This document shows positions 24,671 through 33,113 of a stretch of DNA of 48,558 nucleotides, one piece after another. Source of the DNA: JAGOPO01 sp038065515 (GTDB lineage Bacteria > Patescibacteriota > Minisyncoccia > 2-02-FULL-40-12 > GWA2-44-9); NCBI GenBank assembly GCA_038065515.1, contig JBBTQV010000047.1, positions 1 through 48,558 of the forward strand. Direction: 5' to 3'. A program made the translations under genes and the position numbers. The notes under the pieces are model-generated. The model searched no databases. It was given only the letters and a program-made list of their open reading frames with translations, and was not told where the DNA came from. Position 1 is the stretch's first letter, and the number at the start of each line of letters is the position of its first letter.

Positions 24671-25666
24671 CTATTCTATCTCCTTCACCTCTTCGCTCAT
24701 CTCGATAACTTTCTGCGTGCGCTCAACAAGAAGGCCGAGGCGTTTGTCGGTGTCATCAAAGGCCGACTGGGCGTTGCCCAGATGCTTGCCCAGCACGCGG
24801 AAGTCGTCGGCGAGCTTGCCGGCATCCTGCACGACGCGGCCAAGTCGTTTCATGATGTCGCGGGTCTGCTTACTGAACTGCACATCGTTGAACCAGTGCA
24901 GAATTGCGGAAACGGTGAGGAAGAAAGTGTTTGGTGAGACGAGAATAACTTTCTTCGCACGCGCATACGATGACAGGTCAGCTTCTTTGATATTTTGGAT
25001 GATTTCGTAGTAGAGTGTCTCGGCCGGCATGTACATCAGCGCGAAGTCGGTTGTGCCCTCGGCGGGCAACAGATACTTGGCGGCAATTTCGTCGATTTTC
25101 TTTTTGACATCCGAGAGGAACTGCTTGCGGAATCCGTCGCGGGCCACTTCAGTATCCGCGTTCGCCATCTTTTCGAAGTTTTCCCAGTTGAACTTGCTGT
25201 CGATGGGCAGGATGAGGTCGTTGGGCAATTTCAACACGGCATCTACCGCTTCGCCAGATTTGAAGTAGTGTTGAATCGCGTAGCGATCTGCGGGGAAATA
25301 CTGCGCCAATGCGCTCTCCAGCGACGCCTCCCCCCAGATGCCACGCAGTTTCGGTGATTTGAAGATGTCCTGAAAGCTCACGACATCCTTGACGCGTTGT
25401 TGCACTTGCTCGACAACGCCCTTGAGCTCGGTCATTCCTTGTGTAAATGCCTGCACCTGCGACATCACGCGCGATGATGATAGCTCACCGGCCTGACGGC
25501 TCTGTTCAAGTTGCTGGGAAATCTGGTGCTGAAGCGCGGATATCTGCTGTCCAAGCATCAATATCGATTGGTCTTGTTGCTGCGGTCTCGGTCGGCGCAA
25601 TGTGTACAGCACCATACCGAGAGCCAGCAAGATGACCACAATGAATACGAATAAGATGATTTCCAT
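24671..25666 (-). CDS. rmuC: RmuC-like DNA recombination protein
   Basis: 331 aa from ATG 25666 (MEIILFVFIVV). One N-terminal span, a coiled coil (about residues 35-90), then the RmuC nuclease-like domain with FKSPKLRGIWGEASLESALAQ, ILPIDSKFNWENFEKM and FALMYMPAETLYYEI. In E. coli RmuC limits DNA inversions; the domain belongs to the PD-(D/E)XK-type fold. A longer frame to 25912 is rejected since its first 82 residues precede the promoter and do not look coding. Confidence 0.9.
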   Translation of the reverse strand: MEIILFVFIVVILLALGMVLYTLRRPRPQQQDQSILMLGQQISALQHQISQQLEQSRQAGELSSSRVMSQVQAFTQGMTELKGVVEQVQQRVKDVVSFQDIFKSPKLRGIWGEASLESALAQYFPADRYAIQHYFKSGEAVDAVLKLPNDLILPIDSKFNWENFEKMANADTEVARDGFRKQFLSDVKKKIDEIAAKYLLPAEGTTDFALMYMPAETLYYEIIQNIKEADLSSYARAKKVILVSPNTFFLTVSAILHWFNDVQFSKQTRDIMKRLGRVVQDAGKLADDFRVLGKHLGNAQSAFDDTDKRLGLLVERTQKVIEMSEEVKEIE

Positions 25667-25721
25667 ATCAGCGATGCTTCTTTGCCTTGCTGTCGGCCAT
25701 AGGGCAAACCCTAGTATGCGA

Positions 25722-25730
25722 ATTATATCA
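25722..25730 (-). promoter_or_regulatory. Extended -10 promoter of rmuC
   Basis: TGATATAAT on the minus strand with no clear -35. Predicted leader about 50 nt to ATG 25666. Confidence 0.55.
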
Positions 25731-25797
25731 AACATAGTCCCGGCCCGATATACCACACATCGCCCGTTTCTGACCACAGGCCGCCCCACAGAGCATG

Positions 25798-25806
25798 TGG
25801 TATACT
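25798..25806 (+). promoter_or_regulatory. Extended -10 promoter of the pilus operon
   Basis: TGGTATACT, 7 nt before ATG 25814. No recognisable -35. Predicts a leaderless pilB mRNA. Confidence 0.6.
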
Positions 25807-25813
25807 TTTGGGT

Positions 25814-27532
25814 ATGAAGACCAGCAAGAATGTCCTGATCATTGAGGATAATAAAGTCATGGCTCAACTTTTGAGCGAAAAGATTGCCCACCAGGGCCTG
25901 GTGCCGGTGCACGCGGAGAATGGAAAGGCGGGTCTCGAGGCCCTCAAAAAAAGTGTTCCTGCATTGGTTCTTATCGATTTCCCCTTATCGGGATCTCCGG
26001 ACGGGTTTGAGTTGCTGGAAACAATTCGCAAAGGCTACGCTATCGACAAGCTGAAAATCCTTGCACTACTCCACACAGCGGATATTGAAACCACCGAACG
26101 GGTCACAAAATTTGGCGCCACTGAACTACTCATAAAATCCGACCTCAATGCCGACGGCATTGTGTCCAAGGTCGTTGAAATGGTGACCGGACATCCTGTC
26201 GCGTCCATCGCGTCAACTAAAAAGCCCGCAAAAACGGCAAAAGAAGTTGAGGGGTTGATCAAAGCTTCCGGGATACAGAACACCGGTGTTGATTTTGCCG
26301 CCCGGGCACTTGCATTGAAGGACAGTGTGGAGCAGATGTTGAAGCTTCCTGAAGCGGAAATCTCCATTATTAAACTTGTTGATGACATGATGGCATACGG
26401 ATATGCGGCCCGTGCATCCGATGTACACCTTGAACCCTACGAGGATAAGCTGGTGGCGCGCATGCGCATCGACGGCATTCTTAATGATGTGTTCGTATTT
26501 CCGAAAAATTTGCACTCCGGCATTATCACGCGCATCAAAGTGCTCGGCGGTATGCGAACCGACGAGCACCAGGCCGCGCAAGACGGGCGCTTCCGCATGT
26601 CGATTGCTGATCTCGACAAACAGTTCGATGTGCGCGTGAGTATCGTGCCCACCTATTACGGCGAGAACGGTGTATTGCGACTGCTTGCCGAACAGACGGC
26701 TATCAACTCGCTCGACGACCTTGCGTTCACGGACATCGACCGCAAGAAGATACGCAAAGCAGTCAAGACGCCGTACGGTATGATTTTGGCGACCGGCCCA
26801 ACCGGTTCAGGCAAAACCACCACCCTGTATACAATATTGCGCGAGCTCAACACGCGCGAAGTGTCGGTCATTACCATCGAAGATCCGATCGAGTATTCAC
26901 TGGAAGGCGTTGACCAGATTCAGGTAAACACGCGGACCGGTCTCACCTTTGCCAACGGTTTGCGCTCGGTGCTTCGGCAGGACCCCAATATCATCATGGT
27001 TGGCGAGATACGCGACCAAGAGACCGCATCTATTGCCATCAATGCGGCGCTCACCGGTCACAAGCTGTTGAGCACCATCCACACCAACGACGCCGCAACG
27101 ACGCTTCCCCGACTCCTCGATATGGGCGTCGAGCCGTTCCTCGTCGCCTCGACGGTCAATGTCGCCATCGGCCAACGCCTCGTGCGGACGATCTGTAACG
27201 ATTGCAAAGTTCCCCGTCGCATTACTGACGGTGAATTCAACGCACTGAAAGAAAATATCCCTGCCGCAATTCTGGATGACCATCGCAACTTCGCGCAGGG
27301 GAAGGGATGCGCGGTATGTAATCACACTGGCTACCGCGGTCGTATGGGTATTTATGAAGTCTTGGAAATGAACGACTTCATCCGCGAAGCGCTGATGCGT
27401 CGCGCTGATGCCGGTGAGGTGAAAAATATCGCCATCAAGAACGGCATGACAACTCTTTTGGAAGACGGATTTATGAAAGCTGTCGAAGGTCACACGACCA
27501 TTGAAGAAATCTTGCGCGTTATACATGAATAG
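25814..27532 (+). CDS. pilB: PilB/GspE-type pilus assembly ATPase with N-terminal receiver domain
   Basis: 572 aa. Residues 5-120 form a CheY-like receiver: acidic pocket LIIEDNK, phospho-acceptor Asp in LVLIDFPLSG, Thr in LLHTA and Lys in LIKSD, so phosphorylation looks possible. It replaces the usual GspE N-terminal domain. Residues about 190-570 are the secretion ATPase: ASDVHLEP, Walker A GPTGSGKTTT, the Asp box TIEDPIEY, Walker B IIMVGEIRD, the His box LLSTIHTND, and the zinc-binding Cys set CNDC...CAVC. It powers pilus extension at the inner membrane. First gene of the pilus operon. Confidence 0.92.
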   Translation: MKTSKNVLIIEDNKVMAQLLSEKIAHQGLVPVHAENGKAGLEALKKSVPALVLIDFPLSGSPDGFELLETIRKGYAIDKLKILALLHTADIETTERVTKFGATELLIKSDLNADGIVSKVVEMVTGHPVASIASTKKPAKTAKEVEGLIKASGIQNTGVDFAARALALKDSVEQMLKLPEAEISIIKLVDDMMAYGYAARASDVHLEPYEDKLVARMRIDGILNDVFVFPKNLHSGIITRIKVLGGMRTDEHQAAQDGRFRMSIADLDKQFDVRVSIVPTYYGENGVLRLLAEQTAINSLDDLAFTDIDRKKIRKAVKTPYGMILATGPTGSGKTTTLYTILRELNTREVSVITIEDPIEYSLEGVDQIQVNTRTGLTFANGLRSVLRQDPNIIMVGEIRDQETASIAINAALTGHKLLSTIHTNDAATTLPRLLDMGVEPFLVASTVNVAIGQRLVRTICNDCKVPRRITDGEFNALKENIPAAILDDHRNFAQGKGCAVCNHTGYRGRMGIYEVLEMNDFIREALMRRADAGEVKNIAIKNGMTTLLEDGFMKAVEGHTTIEEILRVIHE

Positions 27533-27554
27533 CAGTTAATATTATACGGAGGGA

Positions 27555-28631
27555 ATGTCCTGGATCGATACTGTCAACAACTCGCTTTTTCGCTTGTCAC
27601 TGAAGGATAAGATGCTTTTTGCGCGCCACATGGACATGATGACGCGCTCAGGGATGCAAACGCTTGATGCGCTGGAGATTCTTAAAAAACAGACCAGGAA
27701 CAAGTCGTTTCTCCGCATGCTGGACAGTCTTATCGCGGATGTCAGAAATGGTCAGTTCCTGTCAGTCGGCATGCAACGCTATCGGAATATATTCGGTGAC
27801 TTTTTTATCAACCTCATCAAGGTCGGTGAAACATCAGGAACGCTCTCTGAAAACTTCAAGTATCTCGCTGAAGAGCTTGCCAAAAAAGGCGAACTGCGGA
27901 GCAAGATCCGCGGCGCCATGGCGTATCCCATCATTATTCTGTTCGCTACCTTGGGTATTACCGGACTCCTCTCATTCTTCATCTTTCCGAAAATTCTTCC
28001 GGTGCTCCGGAGCCTGAACACGACGCTTCCGCTTTCAACACGGATGTTCATTGCCTCTTCAGAATTCTTGTTCGCCTATGGTCTGTATATGATCCTTGCC
28101 CTTATTCTCTTTCTCATTGTGTTCTTTATGCTTTTGCGCATACGCCGCTTCAAGCTTGCTTGGCACGGCATCATCCTGAAAATTCCGTATGTGGGCCGTC
28201 TCTCTACGGAAATCAATATCATCGGATTGTCCCGTACGCTCAATTTACTGCTTCGCGGCGGCGTCAAAATTGTCGAGGCATTGGATATCACCGCCGACAC
28301 TTTGAGCAGCTTAGTCTATCAGGATGAAGTGCGACGCATCGCGGAGACTGTCCGGCGAGGCGAGCCGATGAGCCGTGGGATGATTGCCAACCCACGGCTG
28401 TTTCCGGCCACTTATGCGCAAATGTCCAGCGTTGGAGAGAGTACCGGAAAACTTGATGAAACCATGGTCTTTCTGGCGGATTTCTACGAAAGCGAACTCG
28501 ACAACTCCACAAAGAGCATGAGCAGTGTATTAGAGCCTGCCTTGCTGTTAGTGATGGGCGGCATCGTTATGTTTGTCGCGATTTCCATTATTACCCCCAT
28601 TTACTCCATGTCCCAGAGTTTGGGACGCTGA
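27555..28631 (+). CDS. pilC: PilC/GspF-type pilus inner-membrane platform protein
   Basis: 358 aa with the twin GspF domain layout: a cytoplasmic helical bundle (FARHMDMMTRSGMQTLDALEIL), spans near residues 120-145 and 175-195, a second bundle (FIGLSRTLNLLLRGGVKIVEAL-type) and a last span (ALLLVMGGIVMFVAISII). Slightly shorter than typical 400 aa. GGAGG sits only 2 nt before ATG 27555, which is short spacing. One nt separates its stop from the next gene. Confidence 0.92.
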   Translation: MSWIDTVNNSLFRLSLKDKMLFARHMDMMTRSGMQTLDALEILKKQTRNKSFLRMLDSLIADVRNGQFLSVGMQRYRNIFGDFFINLIKVGETSGTLSENFKYLAEELAKKGELRSKIRGAMAYPIIILFATLGITGLLSFFIFPKILPVLRSLNTTLPLSTRMFIASSEFLFAYGLYMILALILFLIVFFMLLRIRRFKLAWHGIILKIPYVGRLSTEINIIGLSRTLNLLLRGGVKIVEALDITADTLSSLVYQDEVRRIAETVRRGEPMSRGMIANPRLFPATYAQMSSVGESTGKLDETMVFLADFYESELDNSTKSMSSVLEPALLLVMGGIVMFVAISIITPIYSMSQSLGR

Positions 28632-28632
28632 C

Positions 28633-30390
28633 ATGCGGAATCCTAATGCACAATCGGGGTTTACCGTCATCGAGGTGCTCATCGGTTTGGCGATTCTGAC
28701 TATTGTCAGCACGAGCATTTATTTTTCGTATGCGAATGTGTTGGAAATCGTTCAGACGGCACAGTACAACAACGCCGCATTGAGCATCATGGAGTCGCGC
28801 ATCGAGACCGCACGCAATATGCGGTATGAAGATGTGGGGGTGATCGGCGGCGTACCGGCCGGAAAACTCAATCAAGTCGAGACCGTCACGCTCGGCTCCG
28901 TCCCGTTTACCCTGCATGCCTATGTACGCAACATCGATGACCCGTTCGACGGCACTATCGGTGGCACTCCTAATGACACGGCGCCTGCCGACTATAAGCT
29001 CGTCGAATTCCAGCTGACCTGCGATACCTGCACACGATATAAACTCCTCACCATGGTGACATATGTCGCCCCAAAGAATTTGGAGACCGCGAGCCGCAAT
29101 GGAAACCTGTTCATTCGCGTTCTAAATGCCTCCGGTATTCCCGTCAGCGGCGCAACCGTTCATGTAACCAATACACATGTGAATCCGCATGTCGACCTGA
29201 CCGATATCACGAACAATGCGGGCCTGTTGCAGCTGGTTGATATTGCAACAAGTTCTGCCGGCTATCATATAACCGTCAGTAAGGCCGGGTACAGTAACGA
29301 CCAGACCTATCCTCCGGGAAATCCGGTAAATCCGCTCAAACCTGACGCGACCGTCGCAAATCAGCAGCTCACGATTGCCACTCTCGCTATCGACCGCGTC
29401 GGCACGCTCACCGTTCGGGCACGCACGCAATTTTGCGCACCAGTCACCGGTTTTGATTTCTTGATGACCGGCGGCAAACTGATCGGTACACAACCGGATG
29501 TTCCGAAGTATTCCTCCTCGCTGGTAACAGACACCGACGGATATTTCATCAATAGCGGCGTTGAGTGGGATACCTATGCCATCCGCCCCACCGATACCGT
29601 CGACGACATTGCCGGCACAATATCATCGCTTTCGTTCACAATGGATCCCGACATGACCCGAACAATGGTGTGGCAAATTGCATCGCGCTCACAAGATGGT
29701 CTGTCAGTTTCTGTTACCGACCAAAATAGCCTACCGCTTGATGGCGCGCAAGTACAGATGACAGGAACGGGATACGACCGTACACAGACAACCGGCAGTT
29801 GGACATTGGAGCAATCTGATTGGTCTTCCGGTCAATATGTCGATAAAAGCAGCTTCCTGGACACATCCGTATCGGGCCAATTGACGCTGATGTTATCCAA
29901 CGGTTCGTACGCCAGCGCGGGGCAAGAGTGGCTTATCTCCGAGTCCTACGATCTGGGGACATCGAGCACGAACTTCACCACCTTGAACTGGGCACCCGCA
30001 TCCCAACCGCCACAAACGGGTCCTGACTCATTGCAATTTCAACTGGCCACCAACAATGACAATACAACCTGGAGTTGGGTTGGCCCTGACGGGACGCCTT
30101 CGTCATTCTTTACCGCGCCTGGACAGGCAATTCCGGCTACACTGGCCAGCAATCGCTATTTGCGCTATCGCGCGTATTTGAGTACGGCGGACGATACGGT
30201 AACCCCCACCCTGCAAGATGTAGCAATCGGTTTCTCGTCCGGTTGTGTGCTATCGGGCCAGGCCTACTTCAATGGGCTTGGCGCGGGCTCATACACCGCC
30301 ACCATAACCCTCGCAGGATATCAAGCCATTATTTCAACCATCAACATCAGCGATACCTGGCAACGCGCGTCTATACAACTCTCCCCATGA
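28633..30390 (+). CDS. Giant prepilin-like protein with carboxypeptidase-regulatory-like domains
   Basis: 585 aa. A class III signal (NAQSGFTVIEVLIGLAIL) marks it for prepilin peptidase and pilus insertion. Behind the pilin helix come several beta-rich modules: a stretch around residues 160-230 (LFIRVLNASGIPVSGATVHVTN... AGYHITVSKAGYS), another near 360-385 and a last segment SGQAYFNGLGAGSYTATITLAGY, typical of CarboxypepD_reg-like folds. It is far larger than a normal pilin and looks like a pilus-tip or minor pilin adhesin. ATG 28633 is chosen one nt after the pilC stop; a longer frame would overlap pilC. Confidence 0.85.
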   Translation: MRNPNAQSGFTVIEVLIGLAILTIVSTSIYFSYANVLEIVQTAQYNNAALSIMESRIETARNMRYEDVGVIGGVPAGKLNQVETVTLGSVPFTLHAYVRNIDDPFDGTIGGTPNDTAPADYKLVEFQLTCDTCTRYKLLTMVTYVAPKNLETASRNGNLFIRVLNASGIPVSGATVHVTNTHVNPHVDLTDITNNAGLLQLVDIATSSAGYHITVSKAGYSNDQTYPPGNPVNPLKPDATVANQQLTIATLAIDRVGTLTVRARTQFCAPVTGFDFLMTGGKLIGTQPDVPKYSSSLVTDTDGYFINSGVEWDTYAIRPTDTVDDIAGTISSLSFTMDPDMTRTMVWQIASRSQDGLSVSVTDQNSLPLDGAQVQMTGTGYDRTQTTGSWTLEQSDWSSGQYVDKSSFLDTSVSGQLTLMLSNGSYASAGQEWLISESYDLGTSSTNFTTLNWAPASQPPQTGPDSLQFQLATNNDNTTWSWVGPDGTPSSFFTAPGQAIPATLASNRYLRYRAYLSTADDTVTPTLQDVAIGFSSGCVLSGQAYFNGLGAGSYTATITLAGYQAIISTINISDTWQRASIQLSP

Positions 30391-30983
30391 ACAACCGGGG
30401 ATTTACTCTCATCGAAATCATCCTTGCGATGGCAATCACCGGGGTAAGCTTGGTGTTTGTCACTTATTTCGCCGTTGATGTTTCCAACTTCGGCACTGAT
30501 TTGAGCAACCGGCTTTCCGCCGAATTTGAACTGCAGCTGACATTGCGTGCCATGGTTTCTGAAATCCGTTCGATGGGACCCGGCGGTAATGGTGCGTACC
30601 CGATTGCTACGGCGACAACCACTACATTTACCTTTTATAGCGACATCGACGGCGATGGCTTATTTGAGCAGGTGCGATATTTTCTCGATGGCACCGTCCT
30701 GAAAAAAGGCGTAATCAAACCGGCGGCGACTCAACCCGTTCAGTATCCCTCCGCAAGTGAAGTCATCAACGAAGCCGTTCATTATATGATACCGGGTACT
30801 ATTTTCACTTATTATCGCGAAGGGTTGCCCGATGAAATGTCGCCGCTGTCGAGTCCCGTGAATGTGGCGGACATTCGTCTTGTAAAAATCACCGGCATCG
30901 TCGACAAAGACACCACCCTGCCGCCGCTTCCGACAACACTTTCCATCACGGCCACCATCCGTAACCTTCGCGGCGAAATATGA
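30387..30983 (+). CDS. Minor pseudopilin (PilW/GspJ-like)
   Basis: 198 aa starting MNNRGFTLIEIILAMAITG, a canonical class III signal with Gly/Phe cleavage and Glu5. The rest is a beta-rich head with DIDGDGLFEQVRYFLDG. The ATG overlaps the previous stop (ATGA), so it is coupled to the giant prepilin. The PilW/GspJ label rests on size and operon position only. Confidence 0.82.
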   Translation: MNNRGFTLIEIILAMAITGVSLVFVTYFAVDVSNFGTDLSNRLSAEFELQLTLRAMVSEIRSMGPGGNGAYPIATATTTTFTFYSDIDGDGLFEQVRYFLDGTVLKKGVIKPAATQPVQYPSASEVINEAVHYMIPGTIFTYYREGLPDEMSPLSSPVNVADIRLVKITGIVDKDTTLPPLPTTLSITATIRNLRGEI

Positions 30984-32449
30984 TGACACTATTTAGAAAT
31001 TGGAAATTAGAAATTGGAAATTCCGGCGAAGCCGGTCAGATTACGCTCTATGTGCTTATCTTCAGCGCAGTTTCAATCATCATCTTATCCGGTTTTGTGC
31101 TGTGGGCTGATGCAAACATGAAGGCGGTCTTCCGCGATACTGATAGAGCGCAGGCATTCATGATAGCAGAGGCAGGCGTGGAATATTACCGGTGGCATTT
31201 GGCGCATGCACAGAGCGACTACCAGGACGGCACCGGCGGGGCCGGTCCGTATGTGCACGAGTTTAAAGATAAAGACGGTATCGTTATCGGCGCATTCTCG
31301 CTAGATATCACAGCGCCGCTGGCCGGTTCAACCGTGGTCACTATCAATTCTACCGGTACGGTCACTGCCAACCCCACCATCAGTAAAATCATTGAGGCAA
31401 AAATGGCCATCCCGTCTTTTGCAAAATACGCCATTGCGGTCAATGATTATGTGCGGTTCGGCGAGGGCACTGAAATCTTCGGACCAATTCACTCAAATGG
31501 CGGAGTACGGATGGATGGTCTCGCGCATAATTTGGTCACCAGCAGTGTGCTCAAGGTTAATGATCCTGACCATTCGGGAGGCGACGAAATAGGCGTACAC
31601 ACCCATGTAGTTCCCATCGACCCCAGCCCGCCGGCACCTGCGCCAAGCCGGCCGGATGTGTTTATGGTGGGCCGAGAATACCCGGTTGCTCCGGTCGATT
31701 TCGCCGGCATCACACAAGATTTGGCAAACATCAAAACTGACGCACAGGCTAGCGGGTTCTACCGTGGCCCCTCCAATGATGACGGGTATCATATTGTCCT
31801 AAAAACAAATGACACCTTCGATTTCTACAAAGTTACAAAGATCCTGAATGCTCCCAACGGCTGCATTAGTGTTCTCGGTCAACAGGATTGGGGGACCTGG
31901 ACTATCGAGAATGAAACTTTGTTGGGCAATTACGCATTCCCAGCTAACGGCCTTATTTTCATCGAAGACAGTATGTGGGTAGACGGCCAAATCAACACCG
32001 CCCGCGTTACCATTGCAGCTGCAACTTTCCCTGAAAATGCCTCTAAGTACGCCCATATCACGGTCAACAAAGATCTGTTGTACACCAACTATGATGGCCA
32101 GGATATTATCAGTCTCATTGCACAGGGGAATTTCAATGCCGGTCTCCAGAGCGAGGATGACCTTCGTGTGGATGCAGCCCTCATTGCACAGAACGGTCGT
32201 GTCGGGCGTTATTATTACCGCGCACCATCAGGCAACCAGAACCGGTGTGGCCCGTACCATACCCGCCAGAAAGTCACCCTTTACGGCATGATATCGTCCC
32301 GCGAGCGGTACGGCTTTGCGTACAGCGACGACACCGGGTATGTCCTCCGCGTCATTATTTATGACGCCAATCTCCTCTACGGACCCCCGCCGAGCTTCCC
32401 GCTCACCGCCGATTTCTACACGCCTATTTTCTGGAATGAAATAAAGTAG
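30980..32449 (+). CDS. PilX-like minor pilus protein
   Basis: 489 aa, coupled to the previous gene by an ATGA overlap. After a short head comes a membrane helix (AGQITLYVLIFSAVSIIILSGFVLWAD) and the PilX-type RAQAFMIAEAGVEYYRW helix, then a large beta-rich domain with EIFGPIHSNGGVRMDG, seen in pilus proteins of this kind. Residues 6-14 (RNWKLEIGN) are coded by an AT-rich GGAAATTAGAAATT repeat, a CPR-type insert placed before the membrane helix. Ends the first pilus operon. Confidence 0.8.
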   Translation: MMTLFRNWKLEIGNSGEAGQITLYVLIFSAVSIIILSGFVLWADANMKAVFRDTDRAQAFMIAEAGVEYYRWHLAHAQSDYQDGTGGAGPYVHEFKDKDGIVIGAFSLDITAPLAGSTVVTINSTGTVTANPTISKIIEAKMAIPSFAKYAIAVNDYVRFGEGTEIFGPIHSNGGVRMDGLAHNLVTSSVLKVNDPDHSGGDEIGVHTHVVPIDPSPPAPAPSRPDVFMVGREYPVAPVDFAGITQDLANIKTDAQASGFYRGPSNDDGYHIVLKTNDTFDFYKVTKILNAPNGCISVLGQQDWGTWTIENETLLGNYAFPANGLIFIEDSMWVDGQINTARVTIAAATFPENASKYAHITVNKDLLYTNYDGQDIISLIAQGNFNAGLQSEDDLRVDAALIAQNGRVGRYYYRAPSGNQNRCGPYHTRQKVTLYGMISSRERYGFAYSDDTGYVLRVIIYDANLLYGPPPSFPLTADFYTPIFWNEIK

Positions 32450-32453
32450 TGCG

Positions 32454-32462
32454 TGTGGATAA
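32454..32462 (+). promoter_or_regulatory. DnaA-box match upstream of the major pilin
   Basis: Exact TGTGGATAA, 18 nt before the pilin extended -10 and just after the previous stop. Confidence 0.4.
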
Positions 32463-32479
32463 GAGTAGTGGTGCCCCCG

Positions 32480-32488
32480 TGATATACT
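32480..32488 (+). promoter_or_regulatory. Extended -10 promoter of the major pilin
   Basis: TGATATACT with predicted start near 32495, giving a leader of about 98 nt. The leader holds a hairpin (TTGGGGCG/CGCCTCAA, 32514-32541) and no clear Shine-Dalgarno before ATG 32593. Confidence 0.6.
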
Positions 32489-32592
32489 AGAGAGTGAATC
32501 AAGGTCGATAGTGTTGGGGCGCTCCATGCATGACGCCTCAACGCAATGCACTCGTTGTCAGTTATTTATTAACCAACAAACTATCTAATACT

Positions 32593-33048
32593 ATGAAGGG
32601 AATTGTGAGAAAGCAAAAAGGGTTTACCCTTATCGAAATTCTGGTCGTTATCGGTATCATCGCCATTTTGGCGGCAGTTGTTATCGTAGCCCTGAACCCA
32701 GCCCGTCAGTTCGCACAGGCCCGCAACACTCAACGCTGGAGCAATGTGAACACTCTGCTGAACGCTGTCGGCCAACGCATGGCTGATAACCGCGGCATCT
32801 GGAGTTCGACTTGTGGTGCCTCAACAGTCGCGATGCCATCATCGGCGAATGTTATCGGAAGTGGTGCCGGAAACACGAACCTCGAAGCTTGTGTGGTATC
32901 GGACTATGTATCCACGATGGTTGTAGATCCGTCTGTCGGAACTCTCGCATCTACCGGATACACAATCTACAGAGCGGCAGGAACAGGCCGCATTACGGTC
33001 AATGCTCCGGCGGCAGAACTTTCGGAAGTGATTTCAGTCACCCGTTAA
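32593..33048 (+). CDS. pilA: Major type IV pilin
   Basis: 151 aa from ATG 32593. The class III signal KQKGFTLIEILVVIGIIAILAAVVIVALNP is nearly consensus, with Glu5 of the mature protein. The head (residues 50-151) has two Cys (STCGAS and LEACVV) and ends in EVISVTR. Own promoter and a long leader separate it from the upstream operon, as expected for a highly expressed major subunit. A longer frame to 32530 is not favoured because the pilin leader must be short. Confidence 0.92.
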   Translation: MKGIVRKQKGFTLIEILVVIGIIAILAAVVIVALNPARQFAQARNTQRWSNVNTLLNAVGQRMADNRGIWSSTCGASTVAMPSSANVIGSGAGNTNLEACVVSDYVSTMVVDPSVGTLASTGYTIYRAAGTGRITVNAPAAELSEVISVTR

Positions 33049-33062
33049 GATAAGGAGGAATT

Positions 33063-33093
33063 CTACAAAGCGCCCCACCGGGGCGCTTTGTAG
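33063..33093 (+). terminator. Strong hairpin after the pilin gene
   Basis: Perfect 14-bp stem CTACAAAGCGCCCC/GGGGCGCTTTGTAG with loop ACC. No T-run, so it may stabilise the pilin mRNA 3' end rather than act as a classic terminator. An unused AAGGAGG motif lies just upstream at 33053-33059. Confidence 0.6.
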
Positions 33094-33096
33094 TCG

Positions 33097-33105
33097 TGGT
33101 ATACT
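33097..33105 (+). promoter_or_regulatory. Extended -10 promoter of the surface protein gene
   Basis: TGGTATACT, 8 nt before ATG 33114; predicts a leaderless mRNA. Confidence 0.6.
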
Positions 33106-33113
33106 GACATTAC

